From Zonotrichia leucophrys gambelii (taxonomy: Eukaryota > Chordata > Aves > Passeriformes > Passerellidae), in contig NC_088178.1 in the NCBI RefSeq assembly GCF_028769735.1, forward strand, positions 21,216,357-21,280,356: a DNA stretch of 64,000 nucleotides, in the 5' to 3' direction. Positions 28,648 through 64,000 of this stretch are shown here, piece after piece (the stretch's first letter is position 1; every line of letters starts with the position of its first letter). The position numbers and the translations under genes are program-made. The notes beneath the pieces were generated by a model. That model was not told the DNA's origin and did not search any database. It was given only the letters and a program-made list of their open reading frames with translations.

Positions 28648-30043
28648 TCAGCCACCAGCACGGAAAAGTATTGCACTGGTTCGCTCCTGTTCCCATTCAC
28701 ACTGCTGGTTGAAATCAGCCACAAAGCCACAGAGATAATTCTGGAACAGCTCTAGGATTTACAGAAGACTCCCTCCAGCAGACAGGACTTCACACCCACC
28801 CAGCTGAGCATGGAAGGCCCTGCTGCAGGCAAGGGCTGCCATAAACAGCTTCCGTAATTCACCCTGTGCTCTCTCCACTCACCACGATGCAGATGGCAGC
28901 ACATGCTCCTTCCTGCTCCTACATCCCTTTTAGTAACAACCTTCCTTGGCAGTTCTGGGAATACATGTTTCAAAAGAAACTCGTGAAGGGAAGGACTTTA
29001 TTTACAACTGGAAGTGATCTCTGGATGACAGGCTTCTTCTACAGAGAAGAAAAAGCCATGAAACATTAAGACAGGATTGATCTGAACTCACAGCATCAGC
29101 CCTGCTCCAATGCAGCCCCAGTGATTCTGTGACTCACTGTAGTGGAGGTCCAACAGAGCACACAGGCTGAAGATGGAGCTGGAGGTATAAATGCAGACTA
29201 ACATCAAGCAGCTCCCAGTGCTAGGCAATGACCAGCCCTGCCCAGAGCTGGGAAGATCCACAAACACTTCCAAATAGTTGTGAAGGTTTTATTGCCCACT
29301 CCTCACTCACAGAGCATGTGTCCATCTGCTCAAGGAGCTCCAATTCTTGGTATCCGGTTTCTATACTGCTCTAGGGCAAAGGCTTTTCCTATTCACCTGA
29401 AACCTCCGTGTCCCTTCCCATGGATGATAGGGGGGAGCAGAGCCTGCTTTAACCTCTGCAGTCTGGAAGATGAATTTGGCCCTGATGGCAGATCTTCATG
29501 AGAACTAGAAGAGAGTAGCTGTAATACTGTCATTCAGGGGTAAACTGAGGCTCAAAGAGCCTGGAGAACAGCTGCCAGGCCACCAGCATGCTGGATGCAG
29601 AACTAAAGGGAAGCAGACAGTTTCCACTCACTGTGAGGAAGCAGCTTCCCCAGCAGTCGCTGCTGTGTAAAGGTGCCAGGAATGACAGGAACTCACATTC
29701 TGTGTGACGTAAAAGCATGGGAGTCCCTTTGGAATCTCCCACAGTCCTGCTGTGCAGGTCTGTTATGACACCTGGTGGCCAAAGGTACCCCTGCAGCACC
29801 TGCCACCAGCCTGCCCCATTCTTCTTAATCCTAAATGAATGATCTAATTTCCATTGACCTCATGTGAGAATAGGAACAAGGCAACAGAGTATGGTCAGGA
29901 CACACTGAGCATCTTGGCCACCCCCTAGTCTCAGCAGCCGCTCGCAGTTCTCTGTCCTGTGCTGTAAGCTGCTGTGCAGCTCTGTCTCCTTACCCCACTT
30001 TTGTTTGAGCCAAGAGCAGCCTGGAAGGAGTGAGCATTGTGAG
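28648..30043 (-). CDS. Candidate unrecognised multi-exon gene between the HECTD3 copies
   Basis: I do not recognise this product. A chain of short minus-strand open segments has splice-like borders. First group: 29994..30043 (acceptor after a long pyrimidine tract, donor GTAAGG), 29697..29771 (donor GTGAGT), 29397..29504 (donor GTGAAT), 29138..29178 (donor GTGAGT), then 28998..29038, ending in a TAA that overlaps AATAAA. These five join in a single consistent phase. Second group: 28883..28918 (donor GTGAGT), 28800..28863 and 28648..28751, again phase-compatible and ending in TGA. The second group encodes a helical, protein-like end containing ELRKLFMAALACSRAF and ADFNQQCEWEQERTS, and uses one intron of only 48 bp. 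I could not join the two groups in frame, so they may be two genes, one gene with a missed exon, or partly chance. The start codon is uncertain: an ATG lies in the 29994..30043 segment. Confidence 0.3.
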
Positions 30044-30219
30044 CTACAAGAAGATGTGGAGAAGAAACTCATTACAAAAGCCTAGCAGCTCTTTGATGCA
30101 GGACGGCTCAGCCAGGGTTCCATCATCACAATCACATTTACAATCCAAGCTAGCTCCCAACCTTGTTGAAGACCCAACCCTTCATGTCAACTGCGGGAGC
30201 CAGGTTTCACACCTATATA

Positions 30220-30225
30220 TTTATT
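30220..30225 (-). terminator. HECTD3: HECTD3-B polyadenylation signal (AATAAA)
   Basis: Minus-strand AATAAA in a TA-rich stretch about 95 bases after the HECTD3-B stop codon, giving a short 3'UTR like that of copy A. Confidence 0.75.
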
Positions 30226-30317
30226 ATATATATACACATCCCGTGGGGACAAGGGAATGCTTCCCACTGCATGGTTTTCTTGAACAATTGTCCATGCTGC
30301 TTGGTCAGGCTGCAACG

Positions 30318-39975
<9,658 letters not shown>

Positions 39976-40281
39976 CGCGCTCCGGGCACCGGCTCCGCGC
40001 CCCTCCGGTTTACGGCGAACCCCGCCCGCCGACAGGCAAGATGGCGGCGCCCGGCGGGACGGACGTAGAGCAAGATGGCGGCGCCCGTGCCACGTACAGA
40101 GGAGCAAGCAGCGGGGCAAGATGGCAGCGTACGGAGGGGCGGGGAAAAATGGCGGCAGGAGGAGAGGCGGGACTACGTCGAGATGGCGGCGTCGACGGGG
40201 CGGGACGGGGAGAGGGGCGGGATGGGGGCGGATCGCGCCGCGTCGGGAGGCAACGGAGAGGCCGGGGAACGGCTTAGGAGC
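39976..40281. promoter_or_regulatory. Bidirectional HECTD3-B / UROD promoter with YY1-like box array
   Basis: CpG-rich interval between two divergent start codons. ATGGCGGC boxes lie at 40041-40048, 40075-40082, 40149-40156 and 40183-40190, with a variant ATGGCAGC at 40121-40128. All are on the plus strand; three have a CAAG or GCAAG prefix, which matches the extended YY1 motif. No TATA box was seen. The array could set the transcription start and drive both housekeeping genes. The ATGs inside the boxes would act as upstream starts if they are in the UROD transcript. Confidence 0.7.
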
Positions 40282-43200
40282 ATGGCGGGTGGCGATCGGC
40301 TCCTGTGAGTAACCGGGACCGGGCAGGCCTGCGTCCCTTCCTAATGTGGTAACGGGGCCGTGTTCCGGCACTTGCCAGGGGATACCGATGTGCCTCTGGG
40401 AAGGGCGATCTGGCACTGGGGGAGCACTGGGGATTGTGCTTTCACACTGAGATCCGGTACTGGGGACACTGGTGTGGCTCTCCGGACACCGCCGAGGCGC
40501 TGGAGTGGCTCTGGGATTATGGTGCTGGCACAAGAGTCCGCTACAGGGTCACTGGAGGGGCTCCGGGCAGGGAGGGAGGGAGGGAGGTGATCCTGCACTG
40601 GGAGGGATCAGCAGGGCCGCTGGTGTGCTAGTTAAGTCCCTGGTCCCAAATGGAGGTTTTGGGGACTTTGTTCCCATAGCTCCTGCGGTTGCCGGGGTCC
40701 CCCTCCCCGGCGCAGGCCGGACTCCAGCAGCCGCACAGCCCACGGGGAGCTTGGGGACGGGGAGGTTTGGGACCGGGAGGCTGGGGACGGGAGTTTGGGG
40801 ACGGGGAGGCTGGAGACGGGGGGAGGCTGGGGACGGGAGGTTGGGGACAGGGAGGCTGAGGACGCGTGGCCTGGCACAGACCGGGGGGAATGCAGGACTG
40901 CCCGCCCCGCTCGTCCCAAATCTCTCCAGGCGGGAGCAACTGGTGGCCCCGATAACTTAATCTCGCGGGCCCTGGGCAGCGCCTCGCCTCTCTCCCGGGG
41001 GGCCCACGGTCCTCAGCAGGAAGAAGTCCTGGGCTGTGGTGGGGACGAGTTATCGCACTTGTCACAGCTGGGCGCAAGCCTCCTCTGCGGTGAGGGAGTG
41101 GGGACGAGCCGCTTACTCTAGCACCCAGTCGTGGGGGACTGGCAGGGCTCCCGGACCCCTTGTGGGTGACACCCTGTGCCTGCTCTTGGCTCCGCAGCCC
41201 CAAAGGCTTCCCCAAGCTGAAGAACGACACGTTCCTGCGCGCGGCGCGCGGGGAGCAGACGGAGCACACCCCGGTGTGGTGCATGCGGCAGGCGGGGCGC
41301 TACCTGCCAGGTGAGCGGTGGAGGCGTGCGGGGGGTACCGAGGGAGCCGCAGCAAACACCCGGTAACATTTGTGGTGGTCCCTTGTAGAGTTTCGGGAGA
41401 CACGGGCGTCGCAGGATTTCTTTGCCACTTGCCGGAGCCCCAAATTGTGCTGTGAGCTGACGCTGCAGGTAAGCATCACTCAGGAGTCTGTGTGTCCCCT
41501 CTGTCTGCCCAGATGGGGATGGGGAGGAACCTTGGTTCTGGCCTCAGTAAATTGTGCAGCCCTTGGGGACTCCACTGCCTCCTGGGCTTGACCATGTCCT
41601 CCATGGGAAGGGAGCTGCAACCCCTCACTAACGTTTCCTCTTCCTCTGTGCAGCCACTAAGACGATTCCCCCTGGATGCTGCCATCATCTTCTCTGACAT
41701 CTTGGTGGTGCCCCAGGTAAGAGTCATGGCCAATGCCACAGGGTGATAACAGGGCAGAATTCAGGGCTGCTCCATTTCTGCTTCTCCATTTTCCCCTGTC
41801 CCCAGGCACTGGGCATGGAGATTGTCATGGTCCCTGGCAAAGGACCCATGTTCACAGAGCCCCTGAAGGAGGTGGAGGATCTGCTGAAACTGCGACAGAA
41901 GGTGGATGTCACGGCAGAGTTAGGTTACGTCTTCCAGGCCATCACACTGACACGGCACAGCCTGGAGGGCAAGGTGCCACTCATCGGCTTCTCAGGGGCA
42001 CCGGTAAGGAGCGTACCTCCTCTCTGTGAGTTTCCCTGATGGGCTCCTCTGCTCTCTCGGGGTCAGACCAGCTATGGCACCCCCAGCTGTGGGTGCTACA
42101 TGGGTGTGTAACGGGGCATTCAGTGCAAGAACAGCTGTGCCCCAGGCTCTGGGGTGTTCACAGGTCCCACCTTCAGCACTGTAACAGGGACTTAGTGTCT
42201 TCTTTCATCTCCATCACCCTCCTCACTTCACTCCTCCCCACAGTGGACGCTCATGTCCTACATGATTGAAGGTGGTGGCTCCACTACAATGGCCAAGGCC
42301 AAGAGCTGGCTATACCGTCACCCCGAGGCAAGCCACCGTCTGCTACGCCTGCTGGCTGATGTCATCATCGACTACCTGGTGGGGCAGGTGGCTGCTGGAG
42401 CGCAGGTGAGTCCTGGGGCAGTGGGGACAGGGCAAAGAAGGAAGGCAGGGGATAGGGAGAAGAGAGGATCCAGCAACTGGAGGGAGGAGGTGGGACTGAG
42501 TTGCTGCTCTCCCAATCCCATGGGAAAGTGGTTGAGTCACCATTCCTGGAAGTATTTGATAGACAAGTAGATGTGGCACCTGGGGACATGCTTTACTGCT
42601 GGATTTGGCAGTGCTTGCTTGTTAGACTCAATAATCCTAAAGGTCTTTTCCAGCCTAAAGGAATCTGTGTCCCTGGCAGGCGCTCCAGCTGTTTGAGTCC
42701 CATGCAGGGCACCTGGGCCCGGAGCTGTTTCAGGACTTTGCCCTGCCTTACATCCGGGACATTGCCCAGGCTGTCAAGAGCAAGCTGAAGGAGGAGGCAC
42801 TGCCCCTGGTGCCCATGGTGAGTCAGGGCTGCCTGGATTGACCCTGACATCTGGGCACTGCTGGAGAGGGGTGCATCCCCTGGTGCCTGCTTCCCTCAGT
42901 CCAGCCTGTGGAGAGGGGTCTGAGCCACAGCAGTGGGTGCCCATCTTCTCCCTCTGCAGATCATCTTTGCCAAGGATGCACACTACGCCCTGCGCGACCT
43001 GGCCCACGCCGGTTACGAGGTCGTTGGTCTCGACTGGACCATCCGGCCCCAGGAAGCTCGGTAAGAGTCTGACTGAGGGCTCAGGTGTCTGGGCAGGATC
43101 CCAGACCAGGTACTCTGACCTCCTCCTCTTCCCTGAGACATCCCAGGTCTGGACATTGCTGCTCCAAAGGTGTGGATAGTTGGGCCACCATGCTGCAGCT

Positions 43201-43729
43201 TCTAAAGGCTGTGCTGAGGGGTCCTGGGTGTCTTACAGTGGGGGCTGCAGGCACACCTGGCTGCCCTCAGTCTCTCTACCACATGCAGCAACTCACCTGT
43301 TTCCTCCCTGCTGCAGTGCACAGATAGGAAAAGATGTCACCCTGCAAGGGAACCTGGATCCATGTGCTCTCTATGCACCCAAGGTGAGCCATGGCTAGTC
43401 CCAGACTAGGGCTAGTTCTAGCCTGTGTTAAAGGCCTTCTACCTCAGCATTGCCACCTGCAGCACTGGCTCATGTCCCAGCATCCCCTCAGGCTAGCTGA
43501 GGGGGACTGGTGGGGGTGAAAAACCTGGATTGGTCTGACACATGGTTTCCTACCATACCTACAGGAGAAGATTGGCGAGCTGGTGAAGAAGATGCTGGAG
43601 AGTTTTGGGACCCAACGTTATATTGCCAACCTGGGCCACGGCCTCTACCCTGACATGAACCCTGAACATGTGGGTGCCTTTGTGGAAGCTGTGCATGCTC
43701 ACTCCCGTCATATCAACAAGCACAGCTGA
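40282..43729 (+). CDS. UROD: Uroporphyrinogen decarboxylase
   Basis: UROD is the cytosolic heme-pathway enzyme that removes four carboxyl groups from uroporphyrinogen III to give coproporphyrinogen III. Ten coding exons give 369 residues (human 367): 40282..40304, 41198..41310, 41389..41468, 41654..41716, 41806..42003, 42244..42405, 42680..42817, 42960..43060, 43317..43383, 43565..43729. All introns are GT-AG with closing phases. Active-site residues known for the family are present: Arg38 and Arg42 in [10 protein letters not shown], Asp87 in [11 protein letters not shown], Tyr165 in [11 protein letters not shown] and His340 in [14 protein letters not shown]. The ATG at 40282 gives the family-length N-terminus. 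An upstream frame is open back to ATG 40075 (see findings). Intron 1 holds a GC-rich minisatellite, and intron 6 holds a CR1 tail that ends about 15 bases before exon 7. UROD shares its promoter with HECTD3-B and converges with ZSWIM5. Confidence 0.96.
40738..40870. repeat. GC-rich minisatellite in UROD intron 1
   Basis: About nine degenerate copies of a 14-16 bp unit resembling ggggacggggaggct. The G-run-rich strand is the UROD sense strand, so intronic RNA or non-template DNA could form G-quadruplexes. Confidence 0.85.
42520..42665 (+). repeat. CR1 LINE 3' end in UROD intron 6
   Basis: Sense-strand CR1 tail. The translated frame shows the CR1 polymerase C-terminus ([20 protein letters not shown]) followed by the 3'UTR-like cctaaaggtcttttccagcc. 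It ends about 15 bases upstream of the UROD exon 7 start. Confidence 0.88.
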
Positions 43730-43810
43730 GCCTGGGGCCTTGGGGACAGGACTCTGGTTTGGGCACAGTCACCCATGTTGTCACAGGCTCACTCTAGGCT
43801 GGGCTGCAGC

Positions 43811-43816
43811 ATTAAA
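43811..43816 (+). terminator. UROD: UROD polyadenylation signal (ATTAAA)
   Basis: Common variant ATTAAA 82 bases after the UROD stop codon. No AATAAA lies nearby on the plus strand. Confidence 0.6.
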
Positions 43817-43834
43817 CCAGGACCTTCTCTGCAG

Positions 43835-44814
43835 CAGCCGTGTGGCTCTGGCTGGGGGGATGGGGAACTGGACGGCCCTGAAGGAGATGGGAAGTCATAG
43901 CAGGCTGCTAGAGGAGCACGTGTGGTGAGGGGGAGCCCCTGAGCCCCATCCTGCAGATCCAAATGGGGAAACGGATGGCAGCAAATTGTGGAGGATTCCT
44001 CTCCCTGCCAAGCTGCAGTGTCCACGCTTGCAACAGAGGATGTGAGCCCAGGGCACAACAGCCATCTCCTGAGGATGGATTGCTCAGCTCTGCTAGGGAA
44101 GGTGGGTGCCTGAGCCTGGCAGGGTCACAGCCTGGGAGCTTGGGGCTCACAGCCCACCACTGGCAGAGACTCAGCATCAGCTGTCCCACAGTTCTGCTCA
44201 GGTTGAAATGGGCAATGTGTCCTCAACCCAGGCTAGTCTCAAGGGGCTGGGAGAGCCAGCAGGACTCACCTGGGAGAGACAGCTGCCAAAATGGCAGGAG
44301 AACCTTTGACACAGCACCACCAGCCCCCTACCACACTGGCTGGGATGGCAACAGAGGCACCATGGCCCTCCTCCTCCAGCTCCCAAAGCCTCTTTAGGAC
44401 CATCCCCCTGATCCTAGAGTGTTCTCCCATGCACACCTCCCCATCTCCTGATCCTCAGGGCCAAGCTTGCCTGGGGCTTAGCAAACCCTGCAAAAAGCAG
44501 CCCAGGAACCCCAAGTTAGAACTCCTTGCCACCCCATTCCACACTGCAGCACACTCACTGTGGTCCAGGCTGGCGGCAGGACGGATCAAGACACGGAGAA
44601 ACGCTGGTCTAGCTGGCATGGATAGGGCAGTGTCTCCAGCAGGGGCAAGGACCTACTAACATTGTACATGGCAGGGAGTTGCACCCAGAAGCAACCAGGG
44701 TGCCCTGTCCCTGCTCTGTCCCCCTCTTCGGGAGCTGGCTACCACAGGGGGCTGCAACACTGCACAAGTGTGGTGACCCCCCCAACTTCAGAGAAAGGCA
44801 GGAAAGACACAGGC
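43835..44814. other. Intergenic DNA between convergent UROD and ZSWIM5
   Basis: About 1 kb between the predicted UROD and ZSWIM5 3' ends. I see no exon, RNA gene or repeat family. Open frames here have no recognisable similarity. Confidence 0.55.
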
Positions 44815-44830
44815 GGTAACGTTCATCCCT

Positions 44831-44836
44831 TTTATT
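44831..44836 (-). terminator. ZSWIM5: ZSWIM5 distal polyadenylation signal (AATAAA)
   Basis: Minus-strand AATAAA about 1.5 kb after the stop codon, with no coding signal between. Confidence 0.6.
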
Positions 44837-44860
44837 ATTAAACATCAGATGAAGAGGTCG

Positions 44861-44902
44861 CACACACACATACACGCACGCACGCAAAAAAAAAAAAAAA
44901 AA
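44861..44902. repeat. (CA)n / poly(A) microsatellite
   Basis: CA-rich dinucleotide run with TACACGCACG variants followed by 17 A residues, in the ZSWIM5 3'UTR. Confidence 0.9.
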
Positions 44903-45577
44903 GGGAAGGAAAAAAAGAGAGAAACAGACTGGTTGAAGACCGCTATTTCGGTGGCGACACAGACCGAGTACAATTGGGTTCCTGGCCAGAGCGCGGACAC
45001 AAGTCACTTGCCAAAAAATTAAACCAGACAGCAGATAACTAACACGCGTTCCCCAACTACAAGTCACCATCCAGACCGGCCCTGGCTCCCCCCAGCCCTC
45101 CCAACCTGCTGGCAAAGAAATGAACCAAAACTGAAGAGCCACTGGCCTGGGGCTGGAGTGTGCCCCCAGCGCCGGGTGAGCTGGGAAGGGCCGAGCCTTG
45201 GCTGCACCACGGAGCTGGAATGAGCTGGGAACGGTGCAGGAAGGTGAGGCAGCTGCCCCTCCCTCCCCCGGAGCCGCAGCCCCGGTGCCCGCCCAGGCAC
45301 TCACACCCTGCACCTGCCCTGCGATGGGCCAAGTCCTCCATCGCCAGCATCTGCGTGTGTCCGAGTGAGCATCGCCCCGAGTTCCTTCCTTTGCTGGGCT
45401 GCTGCTCCTCCATCCATCTGTCCGTCCGTCTGTCCCAGGGCTGTGAGTCGAGTAGATGTTCGCCTCCCCCCCACACCCTTCTTGCTGCTGACGATGCCAT
45501 GGGAACCTGAGAAATGTTCGCGTGCCTCCTCCTCTTTTTGTCTGTGGTTTTGCGTGGGTTTTTTAAATAATAGTTTT

Positions 45578-45622
45578 AATAATAATAACAATAATAATAA
45601 TAATAGCAATAATAAAAATAAT
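45578..45622. repeat. (AAT)n microsatellite
   Basis: Imperfect AAT trinucleotide run of about fifteen units with AAC, AGC and AAAA interruptions, in the ZSWIM5 3'UTR. Confidence 0.9.
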
Positions 45623-46369
45623 CGCCCCAGCCCACAACAATTTCAAGTATCCCCCAAATAAAAGACAGAATTATAAATAATTATAACTTTACAATTTAAT
45701 AATTGACACATATACTATAGTATTTACAGTATCATAAATGCTTTTTTTTGTGTTACTTTTAGTAAGCAATCCCTGAGAACAGTTACTTTTACTTGTTTTT
45801 ATTGAAGTATCTTCACAAATAGAGGAGTTTGCATGTCTCGGGCGGGCGGGAGAAGCGCTCTGCAAAGCCATTGCTTTTGGTGACGCATGAGGTTCTAGTG
45901 TCGCAGGTTTCTTTGCTTGCTTTTTTTTCCTTTTTTTTTTTTTTTTTTGTTTTGTTTCATTAAATTCCCCACATAATTTTAAAGATTTTTCACTTTGCAA
46001 CCTTCGTATCCCTCTAGCGACCACATCCTTCAGGAAAGAGGTATTAGATTTCCAGGTTAGCTTTTGGTATTGGCAAGGGAGGGCAGGGGGCTGAGTAAAC
46101 CATCCTTTTTCCCCGTGGTTGCCTTTTGGTTTGTGCCCAAGGAATCTCTGGATCCTCTCAGTGTGTAAAATGGTTAAATCCAAGAAAGAGTAACACTAAA
46201 AGGAAAAAAAAAAAAAGAAAGAAAACAAACAAAAAAAAAGAAACAGAAGACCAGAACAGAGCAGCCTCTGCCGATGGGGGGAAGCTGATCTCCACTTTCC
46301 TTCCTTCTTCTCTCCCTAGTCCCCGTGCTGCGGCCAGACCCTGCCAGTGAGTATGGCAGGAGCCGGGGC

Positions 46370-64000
<17,631 letters not shown>

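Larger units (their letters stand above)
44815..46369 (-). other. ZSWIM5: ZSWIM5 3'UTR with microsatellites
   Basis: AU-rich minus-strand 3'UTR following the ZSWIM5 stop at 46370. It carries an AAT-type microsatellite, a long homopolymer (T-run at about 45,920-45,957 on the plus strand), an A-rich stretch at about 46,204-46,240, and a CA/A tract near its far end. An internal AATAAA at 45798-45803 could give a shorter isoform. Extent is inferred from the distal AATAAA at 44831-44836. Confidence 0.6.

Overview
The window is vertebrate nuclear DNA, most likely from a bird. It carries several antisense and sense CR1 LINE fragments (chicken repeat 1 type), compact GT-AG genes with CpG-rich first exons, and the vertebrate gene order EIF2B3 - HECTD3 - UROD - ZSWIM5 (human 1p34 order). 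I could not name the species. All gene models below were read by hand from splice sites, reading phase and remembered family sequence; no alignment or search was run.

Layout, left to right. Positions 1-16401 hold the 5' part of EIF2B3 on the minus strand (coding exons 1 and 2; the rest of the gene lies off the left edge), with two CR1 fragments in intron 1. Positions 17128-25244 and 30318-39975 each hold a complete 21-exon HECTD3 gene on the minus strand. The right-hand copy (HECTD3-B, 847 aa) lies head-to-head with UROD, as the single mammalian gene does, and is the conservative copy. The left-hand copy (HECTD3-A, 837 aa) is intact and keeps the catalytic cysteine, but is much more diverged. 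Two blocks, exon 1 and most of exon 16, are about 98% identical between the copies while their surroundings are not. This pattern is best explained by interlocus gene conversion. Between the copies (about 28.4-30.1 kb) is a run of short, phase-compatible, exon-like open segments on the minus strand that I do not recognise.

Positions 39976-40281 are a CpG-rich bidirectional promoter with five ATGGCGGC/ATGGCAGC (YY1-like) boxes. UROD (10 coding exons, 369 aa, plus strand) runs 40282-43729. ZSWIM5 (minus strand, last nine coding exons) occupies 46370-61638 with a long 3'UTR from about 44.8 kb, so UROD and ZSWIM5 converge. A roughly 2-kb CR1 with reverse-transcriptase coding remnants and a five-copy minisatellite tightly flank one ZSWIM5 exon.

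The genes do not form a pathway. UROD makes coproporphyrinogen for heme synthesis, EIF2B3 is a subunit of the eIF2 exchange factor, HECTD3 is a HECT E3 ubiquitin ligase, and ZSWIM5 is a SWIM-zinc-finger protein related to cullin-RING substrate receptors. The most notable feature is the tandem pair of full-length HECTD3 genes with patchy homogenisation.
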